Source: CAZGKW01 sp964526295
GTDB lineage: Bacteria > Planctomycetota > Phycisphaerae > FEN-1346
Direction: 5' to 3'
Assembly (NCBI GenBank): GCA_964526295.1
Contig: CAZGKW010000005.1
Coordinates: 95,613-159,612, forward strand
Length of the DNA: 64,000 bases
Part shown: positions 17,667-24,673 of the stretch, piece by piece
Position numbering within the stretch: position 1 is the first letter of the stretch
How the letters are laid out: each line of letters opens with the position of its first letter
Position numbers and translations under genes: made by a program
The notes under the pieces: model-generated
What the model was told of the DNA's origin: nothing
Seen by the model: the letters and a program-made list of their open reading frames with translations, nothing else
Database searches by the model: none

Positions 17667-17695
17667 TGGACGCTCGGCCCGTGTACCGGTATAAT
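17667..17695 (+). promoter_or_regulatory. Candidate sigma70-like promoter for the amidase gene
   Basis: TGGACG (17667-17672), 17-base spacer, perfect TATAAT (17690-17695). The gene starts 48 bases after the -10. The -35 matches only four of six, so the -10 carries most of the weight. Confidence 0.55.
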
Positions 17696-17742
17696 CCGCT
17701 CACCTGCCTGCTGCGACGCCTGCCGAGGTGAGGGATTCCTTG

Positions 17743-18459
17743 ATGTCAACGCCCGTTCCGTCAAAGCCCGCCGGCAAAGGCCGGGAGGGACCGCGCGAGG
17801 ACCCGAGACGGCTGGCCATCGTTTGTGCGACGCTCGTGCTGGCGGTGGCCGTCACGTGGTTTGCCGGTCGAGCGGCCTTGCCGCCCCCGCCGCCCGAGCC
17901 CGAGGTCGCTCCCGTCCTGGTCGAGACGGCCGAGCCGGGCCCCATGACGACGTTCGAGCGGGCGATCTGGCCGGACAACCTGGCCCCGGAGCGCCGGTGG
18001 CAGTACATCGTCATCCACCACTCCGCCACCCACAAGGGGACCGTGGACGCGTTCCAACGTTACCACCAGAAGCGCCACGGGGCCGACGATATCGGCTACC
18101 ACTTTGTCATCAACAACGGCGTGGCCGAAGGAAGCCGCGACGGGCAGGTGGAGCCGACCGCCCGGTGGCATGACCAGCGCCACGGGGCCCATTGCAGCGT
18201 GAACGGCCACCGGAAGTTCAACGATCTCGGCATCGGGATCTGCCTGGTGGGGAACTTCGAGCAATACACGCCGACCAAGGCCCAGATGGAGTCGCTCGTC
18301 CTTCTGTTGCGGCTCCTTCGGGCCCGCTACCAGGTGCCGATCGAGCGGATCGTCGGGCACGGGGAGTTGAAGAATACCCATTGCCCGGGTAAGCTATTTC
18401 CAATGGACCACCTGCTGTGGCGGCTCCGTGCGGAGTACATCGAGGAGCAGGTCCGCTAG
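17743..18459 (+). CDS. N-acetylmuramoyl-L-alanine amidase (Amidase_2/PGRP fold)
   Basis: Cleaves between the sugar and the peptide stem of peptidoglycan outside the cell membrane. 238 residues: a basic N-terminus, one membrane/signal helix (LAIVCATLVLAVAVTWFAG), a short Pro-rich linker, then the zinc amidase domain. The zinc ligands are in IVIHHSATHKG and GHGELKNTHCPG, with DIGYHFVINNG between. The ATG at 17743 has GAGGTGAGGG ahead; a GTG at 17728 is possible. Its place beside a pseudo-protease and near an L,D-transpeptidase suggests wall remodelling. Confidence 0.9.
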   Translation: MSTPVPSKPAGKGREGPREDPRRLAIVCATLVLAVAVTWFAGRAALPPPPPEPEVAPVLVETAEPGPMTTFERAIWPDNLAPERRWQYIVIHHSATHKGTVDAFQRYHQKRHGADDIGYHFVINNGVAEGSRDGQVEPTARWHDQRHGAHCSVNGHRKFNDLGIGICLVGNFEQYTPTKAQMESLVLLLRLLRARYQVPIERIVGHGELKNTHCPGKLFPMDHLLWRLRAEYIEEQVR

Positions 18460-18657
18460 GCAGGGGCGATCGGCGCCGGCCCCGCGGACCGACCCCGTCG
18501 GTCCGGACAAACGGCGGGAACGCCGAGGCCGGCAAGAAGCGACAGAACAACTCGGGTGCCGCCTGGTTTGATGGGAAGGGTCGTGCCCCGGGCGCCTGAG
18601 GGCCGGGCCTGGTGGGCTGCGGGTCGCGACCGAGAGCGGCCCCGAAAGGACGAGGGC

Positions 18658-19563
18658 TTGAGCGACGCGGGCCGGGACGACTGGGACCTCGACCTGGATG
18701 CCGCCACCGGGGGGACCGGCCAGGTGACCGACCGGCTTCGCCGGGCGGCCGTCCTGACACGTCGCGACCCCCTTCGGCGAGGCAACGTCATCCACCTGCC
18801 GGCGCGCGGCGATGCGGCCATCCTCGGCGACCTGCATGGCGACCGGGAGAACTTCCAACGCGTCTTGCGTTGGGCGGCCCTCCATCGCCACCGCGACCGG
18901 TTCCTGGTCGTCCAGGAGCTGATCCACGGCGGGCCGCGCGACGAGAGCGGCGGGGACACGAGTTTCCGACTCCTCGAGGACGTCGCCGCGCTCAAGTGCC
19001 AGTTCCGCTCCCAGATCCAGGTCGTGCTCTCGAACCACGACCTGGCCGAAGTGGTCGGCACGGACGTGACCAAGGCCGGCGAACACGTCCGCGACACGTT
19101 CCATCAGGGCATCCGAAACGCATACGGCTCGTCGTGGGAGGCGGTCCTGGAGGCGTACCGGGACTTCCTGGCGTCCTTGCCGCTGGCGGTCCGAACGCCG
19201 AACGGCGTCTTCATCAGCCATTCGACGCCGGGCCCCGAATCGATCGGCACGTTCGACTACGGCGTGCTGGATCGCGAGGTGGACCTGAGGCAGGCGGGGC
19301 CCGCTTCGAGCGTCTATCGGCTCGTCTGGGACCGGGACTACGACCAGGCCTGTGCCGACCGGTTTGCCAAAGCCGTCGGGGCTCAGGTCCTTGTCACCGG
19401 TCACCGGGCCTCGATGCCGGGGCTGAAGCGGCCGACGTCGCGGCACCTGGTGCTCCAGTCGGACGGCGTTTTCGGCCGCGTCCTGCTCCTGCCCCTGGGG
19501 GTGTCGGTCCTGCCCGGCCCCCTGAGCCGCACGGTCCAGAAGATCCGCGACCTGCCGGCCTAG
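18658..19563 (+). CDS. Metallophosphoesterase-like protein
   Basis: Calcineurin-type fold recognised from GDLHGDRENF (metal ligands Asp and His), SNHDLAE (in place of GNHE), FISHSTPG and VTGHRAS. The second metal motif GDxxDRG is altered (QELIHGGPRD), so the active site may be atypical. Substrate unknown. The start is uncertain: a TTG at 18658 has GAGGG directly ahead and gives 301 residues, whereas ATGs near 18556 would add an Arg-rich leader unlike the family. It lies on the + strand after the amidase and 52 bases before the RseC-like gene. Confidence 0.65.
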   Translation: MSDAGRDDWDLDLDAATGGTGQVTDRLRRAAVLTRRDPLRRGNVIHLPARGDAAILGDLHGDRENFQRVLRWAALHRHRDRFLVVQELIHGGPRDESGGDTSFRLLEDVAALKCQFRSQIQVVLSNHDLAEVVGTDVTKAGEHVRDTFHQGIRNAYGSSWEAVLEAYRDFLASLPLAVRTPNGVFISHSTPGPESIGTFDYGVLDREVDLRQAGPASSVYRLVWDRDYDQACADRFAKAVGAQVLVTGHRASMPGLKRPTSRHLVLQSDGVFGRVLLLPLGVSVLPGPLSRTVQKIRDLPA

Positions 19564-19615
19564 ACTTTCCGGCCGGCGCCGCCCACAATGCCTGGAGCGG
19601 GCGAAGGGACCTGCC

Positions 19616-20074
19616 ATGCAGGAAACCGGCGTCGTCATCCGGGTGACCGACGAGCGGGCGGACGTGGCGATCGAGCACGCCCGCGAGGGGGGCGTCCGTG
19701 CCTGCGGCGGGTGCACGATGTGTCGGCCGCGCGGAGGCCACCGCTTCGTCCTGTCGGTCCCTGCCGGGGAGCTGAGCGAGAACGACCGCGTGACGGTCGA
19801 GGTCCCCGTGCCAAGCCCGTGGCGAGGCATCGTGCTGGTGTTCGCCCTGCCGGTGCTGGCCCTGATGGTCGGGCTGGCGTTGGGCACGTACTGGACGGGT
19901 CTCCACGGGTGGCTGGGCCTTGGCGCCGAAGGGACGGCCCTGGCGACGGGGGTGATCTTCGCGTCAGGGGCGTTCGGCCTGGCCGTCCTGGAGGACCGGC
20001 GGTTTCGCCGCGCCCATCAACCGAACGTCGTCGACGTGCATCCCGCTTCGCCCTCCGGGTCGGCCGCCACGTGA
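19616..20074 (+). CDS. RseC/MucC-like membrane protein
   Basis: 152 residues. The N-terminus has the RseC pattern: a small beta domain ending in a cysteine cluster (ACGGCTMC, about residues 31-38), then SVPAGELSENDRVTVEVP. Two membrane helices follow (about 65-87 and 96-115) and a short cytoplasmic tail. RseC-family proteins are linked to the SoxR-reducing system and to Rnf-type electron transport. No rnf or soxR gene is in the window. The gene stands just ahead of the ATP synthase promoter. Confidence 0.75.
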   Translation: MQETGVVIRVTDERADVAIEHAREGGVRACGGCTMCRPRGGHRFVLSVPAGELSENDRVTVEVPVPSPWRGIVLVFALPVLALMVGLALGTYWTGLHGWLGLGAEGTALATGVIFASGAFGLAVLEDRRFRRAHQPNVVDVHPASPSGSAAT

Positions 20075-20127
20075 CGAACCGGCATCGGCACGGCCGCGTC
20101 GCAGGGCCGCCGAAGGCCCGGTTTTCC

Positions 20128-20155
20128 TTGACAACACCGCCTGCCGCGCGATACT
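20128..20155 (+). promoter_or_regulatory. Candidate promoter of the ATP synthase operon
   Basis: TTGACA (20128-20133, consensus -35), 16-base spacer, GATACT (20150-20155). Transcription from here would give a leader of about 130 bases before atpZ. The -35 is a perfect match in a very GC-rich setting, which makes chance less likely. Confidence 0.6.
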
Positions 20156-20292
20156 CAGACACGAACCCGGGGGTTTCGGTGCGTGCGCCGGGCCGAGCCG
20201 TCTCCGCTATGGGCGTCGTGTGGGCCGACCGGCGAGGCGGGGGCACGGCGGAGCCGAGGCGGCCCACCGCCGAGTCTCCATTCCTGGCGGCC

Positions 20293-20526
20293 ATGGCCGA
20301 TCCGCGTGAGGACGACGACCGTCGCGAGCTGAAACGCGGCCTGAAGGTGCTGGCCGTCTCGTGGGTCATGGCGCTGACGATCGTGGCGGCCGGGTTCGCC
20401 GGCTGGTGGTTGGACGAGCACGTCACCAAGCGGTTTCCCTTGATGACGCTTCTGGCCATCGGCGCCGGTATCGTGGGCGGGGGCTGGTACGCCTACCGGA
20501 CGATCATGGGGATGTACACCGAATGA
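20293..20526 (+). CDS. atpZ: AtpZ/AtpQ-like small F-ATPase membrane subunit
   Basis: 77 residues: an acidic, hydrophilic N-terminus (about 20 residues) followed by two membrane helices (VSWVMALTIVAAGFAGWWLD and FPLMTLLAIGAGIVGGGWYA). The Gly-rich pair and GWWLDEHV loop match the AtpZ/AtpQ group found at the head of many ATP synthase operons, which assists assembly or Mg2+/Ca2+ handling with AtpI. An ATG at 20210 would add an unlike extension. Its stop overlaps the atpI start (ATGA). Confidence 0.75.
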   Translation: MADPREDDDRRELKRGLKVLAVSWVMALTIVAAGFAGWWLDEHVTKRFPLMTLLAIGAGIVGGGWYAYRTIMGMYTE

Positions 20527-20927
20527 GCCGAGCGGCGGTCAGCGACGCGTTCGAGCAGTTCCAGGGCCGCGTCTGGCGCGTCGCGGCCGTTGTTGCCGGT
20601 ATCGTTCTGGCCGGCGTGCTGGTCGGCCGCATGGGGTACACGCCGGTGGCCGGGGGTCTGGCGGTGGGCTTTGCCGCGAGCCTCGTTTGCCACGCCCTCA
20701 AGGTCCGTTCGCTGAGACGTCTTCGGCAGCAGGCCCGCCGAGCGGGTCGGTCGCGAGCCGCCTTGGCGGCGGTCGGGCGGATCGGCGTGTACGGGGCCGC
20801 GCTGGCCGCGGCGGCGGGAACGGAGCAGGTCGAGTTCCTGGCCGCGGCAGGGGGATTGCTGCTCGTCAACGGGGTGACCATCGCGATGGCGGTCGCGTCG
20901 AGCCGCCGACCGGTGCCCGACGGGTAA
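20523..20927 (+). CDS. atpI: AtpI-like ATP synthase assembly protein
   Basis: 134 residues with four hydrophobic segments (about 20-38, 43-58, 85-98, 104-122), consistent with AtpI, the helper for c-ring assembly. Sequence identity to known AtpI is not obvious, so the call depends on size, topology and position: it overlaps atpZ by four bases and precedes atpB by 10 bases. A basic loop (RSLRRLRQQARRAGRSR) lies between helices two and three. Confidence 0.7.
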   Translation: MSRAAVSDAFEQFQGRVWRVAAVVAGIVLAGVLVGRMGYTPVAGGLAVGFAASLVCHALKVRSLRRLRQQARRAGRSRAALAAVGRIGVYGAALAAAAGTEQVEFLAAAGGLLLVNGVTIAMAVASSRRPVPDG

Positions 20928-20937
20928 GAGGGACTCG

Positions 20938-22044
20938 ATGGACGATGCGCTGCCGGGCGTCCCCGTTCAGGTCCTTTCGGGCGCGGACCGCCTGCCTTGG
21001 CCGCTCAACCTTTTCGTCTGGGGCTACTCCTACGACACCTTCTTCATGACGGTCGTCGTGGTGGTGCTGGTGTCGGTGGGCCTGTGGCTCCTGGCCAGGA
21101 ACCCCCGGATGGTGCCGACCCGGCGGCAGGCCCTGCTCGAGGCCGTCATCGGCTTCTTCCGCGAGGTCGTCTACGGGACGCTGGGGCCGAAGGACGGCCG
21201 CCGGTTCCTGCCGTTCATCGCCACGATCTTTCTGTTCGTCTGGGTCTCGAACGTCGTCGGGATCATCCCGACGGCCGACCTGTTCGAGTGGGTCAACGAA
21301 GTGACCGGCCGCGAGGGCGGCACGAGGCTCGTCTTCGAGACCGACCGGGGCACGCTGGTCATCCCCGGGGCCGAGGAGCCGTCCCGCAACGTCAACTTCC
21401 CCTGGGGCCTCGGCATCATGGTCTTTCTGCTGATGCACGGCATGGCAATCAACCGCAAGGGCATGGCCGCCTACCTGGACGAGTTTTTCGAGCCGCATCT
21501 GGGGTCGTTCACGGTGCCGTATCAGAAATGGTGGGCCCGTGTGCTGATGGGCCTGTTTGGCCTCGTGACGGCGGGTGCGCTGGGCTACGCGGTGGGCATG
21601 TTCCTGGGCGCCCAGTGGGGCCGCGGGCCGTGGGTCGCGCGGGCCCTGGGGGCCGCGCTCGGCCTCTACGCCTTCGTCCGGTTCCTGACGAAGCCCGCGT
21701 TCGAGCCGAAACGCGTCGGCGTGCCGAACCTCTTCATGGCCCCGCTGAACGTGATCGGCAAATTCGCCGAGATCCTCTCGATGTGCTTCCGTCTGTTCGG
21801 AAACATCTTCGGCGGGGCAATCATCATCGTGCTGATCGCCGGGGCCATCAAGCCCGTGATGCCCATCTTCCTTCAGGCCTTCTTCGGCCTGTTCGTCGGT
21901 ACGGTGCAGGCGTTCGTCTTTGCCGTGCTCTGCCTGACCTACATCGCGGTGGAGATCCGGGACGAAGAGGGGCCCGAAACCGGCGCCCTCGCCCCCGGCG
22001 ACGGGGACGAGAACGAGGCACGGCCCGCCGGGGCGACCGGCTGA
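20938..22044 (+). CDS. atpB: ATP synthase subunit a, enlarged by a membrane insertion
   Basis: Membrane stator subunit forming the ion half-channels. The essential Arg is R285 within SMCFRLFGNIFGG, and the last helix (GTVQAFVFAVLCLTYIAVEI, 321-340) is intact. It is 368 residues, well above the usual 220-280. The extra length is mainly an insertion of about 75 residues (190-265) between the GMAAYLDEFFEPHLG segment and the start of the Arg helix. This stretch holds two additional hydrophobic segments (WARVLMGLFGLVTAGALGYA and WVARALGAALGLYAFV). A second, smaller loop (about 118-152) and an acidic C-terminal tail are also longer than normal. It is followed by the c-subunit genes. Confidence 0.93.
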   Translation: MDDALPGVPVQVLSGADRLPWPLNLFVWGYSYDTFFMTVVVVVLVSVGLWLLARNPRMVPTRRQALLEAVIGFFREVVYGTLGPKDGRRFLPFIATIFLFVWVSNVVGIIPTADLFEWVNEVTGREGGTRLVFETDRGTLVIPGAEEPSRNVNFPWGLGIMVFLLMHGMAINRKGMAAYLDEFFEPHLGSFTVPYQKWWARVLMGLFGLVTAGALGYAVGMFLGAQWGRGPWVARALGAALGLYAFVRFLTKPAFEPKRVGVPNLFMAPLNVIGKFAEILSMCFRLFGNIFGGAIIIVLIAGAIKPVMPIFLQAFFGLFVGTVQAFVFAVLCLTYIAVEIRDEEGPETGALAPGDGDENEARPAGATG

Positions 22045-22055
22045 ACCGAGGTGCC

Positions 22056-22829
22056 ATGGCCGCGTGGAACGACATCCTGACCAGCCCCGAGTTGCTCCAG
22101 ACGTCGCAGTACGTCGCGGCTGGGCTTTCGGTGGGCCTGGCGGCCCTCGGACCGGGCGTCGGCGAGGGATACGCCGCCGGGAAGGCCGGCGAAGGCATCG
22201 CCCGCCAGCCCGCCGAGGCGGGGCAGACGCTCCGGACGATGCTTATCGGCCAGGCCATCGCCGAGACGAGCGGCATCTTCGGCCTCGTCGTCGCCTTCAT
22301 GCTGATCCTGACCGAGGCCGTGCCGTCGTGGGTGGCCGCGGCGGCGATCCTCGGATCGGGCTTCTGCATGGGCACCAGCGCGATCGGCAGCGCTATCGGG
22401 GCGGGCCTCGTCGCCGGGGACGCCGTCGAAGGCATCTGCCGCGTGCCGGAGGCCCGGGGGCGGATCACGCTGACGATGCTGATCGCCCAGGCCCTGGCGC
22501 AGAACACGTCGATCCTCGGGTTCGTCATCGCGATGGTCCTGATGCGAAGTGCCGGGGCGGCGACCGAGATGGCCGATTGGGCGACGGGCCTGCCCCGGAT
22601 GGCCGCGTTCCTGGGCGCGGGCTTCGCGATGGGAGCCGGGGCGATGGGGCCCGCGCTCGGCATCGGCTATGCCGGCAGCCGGGCCTGCGCCAGCATCGCT
22701 CGCAACGTCGAGAAGTCCGGCCTCATCCAGCGGACCATGTTCGTCGGAGCGGCGGTGTCGGAATCGACCGCCATCTACAGCCTGGTCATCGCCCTGCTCC
22801 TCTGGAGCACCGGCGCGGGAATGATCTAG
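22056..22829 (+). CDS. Triple-hairpin F/V-type c subunit with the middle ion site lost
   Basis: 257 residues made of three c-subunit hairpins in a row (about 18-85, 92-163, 180-250), six membrane helices. Hairpin 1 has E37 (GVGEGYA) and E70 (AIAETSG), both carboxylates of a two-carboxylate site. Hairpin 2 has A116 and Q149 (ALAQNTS) at those positions, so no carboxylate. Hairpin 3 has I203 and E236 (SESTAIY), one carboxylate. Fused c subunits with missing sites are known in V-type rotors and in the double-hairpin c1 of Acetobacterium woodii; a triple form in an F-type operon is unusual. Starts 12 bases after atpB. A hairpin and a separate single-hairpin c gene follow. Confidence 0.92.
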   Translation: MAAWNDILTSPELLQTSQYVAAGLSVGLAALGPGVGEGYAAGKAGEGIARQPAEAGQTLRTMLIGQAIAETSGIFGLVVAFMLILTEAVPSWVAAAAILGSGFCMGTSAIGSAIGAGLVAGDAVEGICRVPEARGRITLTMLIAQALAQNTSILGFVIAMVLMRSAGAATEMADWATGLPRMAAFLGAGFAMGAGAMGPALGIGYAGSRACASIARNVEKSGLIQRTMFVGAAVSESTAIYSLVIALLLWSTGAGMI

Positions 22830-22835
22830 TTCGAG

Positions 22836-22855
22836 CGGCGTCCGGAAGGACGCCG
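22836..22855 (+). promoter_or_regulatory. Stable RNA hairpin with GGAA tetraloop between the two c-subunit genes
   Basis: CGGCGTCC (22836-22843) pairs perfectly with GGACGCCG (22848-22855) around GGAA, a GNRA-type tetraloop. There is no T run, so it is not a terminator. It may stabilise or divide the mRNA and so set the ratio of the two c subunits. Confidence 0.45.
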
Positions 22856-22904
22856 GGGCCCGCAAACGGCCGAACAGGCGCGATCGCAGACAAAGGAACC
22901 GACT

Positions 22905-23153
22905 ATGGAAGCAGCGATCATCAAAGCGGCGGCCCTGCTCGGGGCGGGGCTCGCCATGGGATTCGGGGCCATCGGGCCGGGCATCGGCGAGGGCTATGCC
23001 GCCGGACGGGCCTGTGAGGGCATCAGCCGCCGGCCCGACCAGGCGGCGCTCCTGACGCGGACGATGCTCATCGGCCAGGCCGTCTCCGAGTCGACCGGCA
23101 TCTACAGCCTCGTCATCGCGCTGATCCTGATCTTCACGAACTTCGCCGGATGA
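22905..23153 (+). CDS. atpE: ATP synthase subunit c, single hairpin, two-carboxylate Na+-type site
   Basis: 82 residues, one helical hairpin. The rotor ion site is E62 in AVSESTGIYSLVIAL, with S63, T64 and Y67 matching the Na+ signature of Ilyobacter and Acetobacterium c subunits. The first helix has E29 (GPGIGEGYAAG) where those have Gln. An E-plus-E pair at these positions is the two-carboxylate motif known from the Fusobacterium nucleatum Na+ rotor. The ribosome site AAAGGAACC is strong. The stop overlaps atpF by four bases (ATGA). Confidence 0.95.
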   Translation: MEAAIIKAAALLGAGLAMGFGAIGPGIGEGYAAGRACEGISRRPDQAALLTRTMLIGQAVSESTGIYSLVIALILIFTNFAG

Positions 23154-24103
23154 CTGGCTCAGCGCACGCCAAGCACCAGGGGGCCCGTCTCGTGGCGCCA
23201 AAGAAGAAGCGTCTCCTGAAACTGCTCGCGATCGTCTACGGGGTCGTCGTTCTGGCCGTCCTGGTGCACGCCTTTCTCAGCATGCAGGGCGTGGGCAAGC
23301 TCTACGCCCTCGGGCCCGAGCTGGTCGGCCGCGAGCTGACCGAGCCGTTCGAGGTCCGGCACCTCGCCGGCAAGACCCTCGACGAGGCCCTCGCCCGCGC
23401 CCTGCGGCAGGCGGTGGTGCTGGAGGTCGAACTGGCCGACGGCTCGCGGGCACTCATCACCGAGGCCCTCGGAGAGACGCTCGGCACCGTCACGCTGCCC
23501 GAGGGCACCACGATCGGCGAGGGGCTGTGGCAGACCGTGCTGAAGCCGGAACGGCAGGTCCGCCCGGATGCGAAGGTGCCCATCCGGGGCACGGGCGACA
23601 TCATCGGGTTCGGCCTCGACCTGGTGCTGGTGGTCCTGAACTTCTTCGGCCTGTTGTGCATCCTGTACGCCTTCGTCTGGGACCCGATCATCGAGATGCT
23701 CGACAAGCGGGCCGAGACGGTCCGCTCGGAGGTCGAGGAAGCGCGGAAGCAGCGCGAGACCGCCCGGTCGCTGCGGGGGAAATACGATGCCCTCATGCGA
23801 GGGGCGAAGCAGGAGCGGGAGGAGCTGGTCGCGGCCGGCCAGCGCGACGGCGACGCCGAGCGACGTAAGATCATCGAGCAGGCCCGGGGGGAGGCCGAGA
23901 AGGTCCTCGCCCAGGCCCGCGACGAGATCGGCGCCGAGGCCGCCCGGGCCCGCCGTGAGCTGCGCCGCGAGGTCGGGGCCCTGAGCGCCGAGATCGCCGC
24001 CGAGATCCTCCGCCGCGAGTTGCGCCCAGACGACCACGACGCCCTCGTCCGGGAGTTCCTGAGCAAGGTCGGCAACGGCGACGGCCACGCCGGGGCCGGG
24101 TGA
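23150..24103 (+). CDS. atpF: ATP synthase subunit b with an extra N-terminal membrane helix and outer domain
   Basis: Peripheral stalk subunit linking Fo to F1. The last 170 residues are normal: a membrane helix (about 153-178, FGLDLVLVVLNFFGLLCILYA), then WDPIIEMLDKRAETV and a long charged helix that binds delta. Ahead of it are about 150 residues not found in standard b (about 160 residues total; here 317). They hold a basic start (KKKRLLKLL), a first membrane helix (about 24-44) and about 105 residues that would lie outside the membrane, including two similar GTVTLPEGTTIG/VPIRGTGD-type beta segments. Translation is coupled to atpE. Confidence 0.88.
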   Translation: MTGSAHAKHQGARLVAPKKKRLLKLLAIVYGVVVLAVLVHAFLSMQGVGKLYALGPELVGRELTEPFEVRHLAGKTLDEALARALRQAVVLEVELADGSRALITEALGETLGTVTLPEGTTIGEGLWQTVLKPERQVRPDAKVPIRGTGDIIGFGLDLVLVVLNFFGLLCILYAFVWDPIIEMLDKRAETVRSEVEEARKQRETARSLRGKYDALMRGAKQEREELVAAGQRDGDAERRKIIEQARGEAEKVLAQARDEIGAEAARARRELRREVGALSAEIAAEILRRELRPDDHDALVREFLSKVGNGDGHAGAG

Positions 24104-24110
24104 GTCCACT

Positions 24111-24650
24111 ATGCCACAGACGGATGCAGCCAAACGCTATGCCGAAGCCCTGGCCGGCCTGATCGAAGACCCGGCAGCCCTCGAGCGGGCCGCGCAAACC
24201 GTGCGCGCCCTGGCCGAGGCGGCCGTCGGCGGACCCGCGGCGGCACGCTACTGGCGGAGCCTCGGCGTGCCGCGGCAGAAAAAGACCGAGCTGCTCGGGC
24301 AACTCATGGACGCCGCTGAGGCCGACGGGGTCGTCCGGTCGTTCGTCGGCGTCCTGGTGGCCAACAACCGCGTGTCGGACCTGCCCGCCATTGCGGAGGC
24401 CCTGGACGAGCGGGTCGCCGAACGTCTCGGGCGGACGGTGGCCCACGTCACGAGCGCCCAGACGCTGTCGGACGAGCAGCAGCAGGCGATTCGCGGCCGC
24501 CTCGCCGAGGTGACCGGCAAGGACGTCCGCCTCGAAACGAGCGTCGACGAGGGGCTCATCGGCGGGCTGCGGGTCCGATTGGGGAACCGCATCCTCGATC
24601 ACAGCGTCCAGGGGCGACTTCGGTCGCTCGTGGCGGACCTGGCAGAATAG
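24111..24650 (+). CDS. atpH: ATP synthase subunit delta
   Basis: Connects the stator stalk to the top of F1. 179 residues with the family pattern: N-terminal helical bundle beginning TDAAKRYAEALAGL, RQKKTELLGQLM and the C-terminal signature DVRLETSVDEGLIGGLRVRLGN near residue 150. It follows atpF by 7 bases. In a normal operon atpA would follow; here two sulfatase genes come next, starting 23 bases downstream. Confidence 0.95.
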   Translation: MPQTDAAKRYAEALAGLIEDPAALERAAQTVRALAEAAVGGPAAARYWRSLGVPRQKKTELLGQLMDAAEADGVVRSFVGVLVANNRVSDLPAIAEALDERVAERLGRTVAHVTSAQTLSDEQQQAIRGRLAEVTGKDVRLETSVDEGLIGGLRVRLGNRILDHSVQGRLRSLVADLAE

Positions 24651-24673
24651 ACAAAGTCGAGGGGAGAGAGCAT

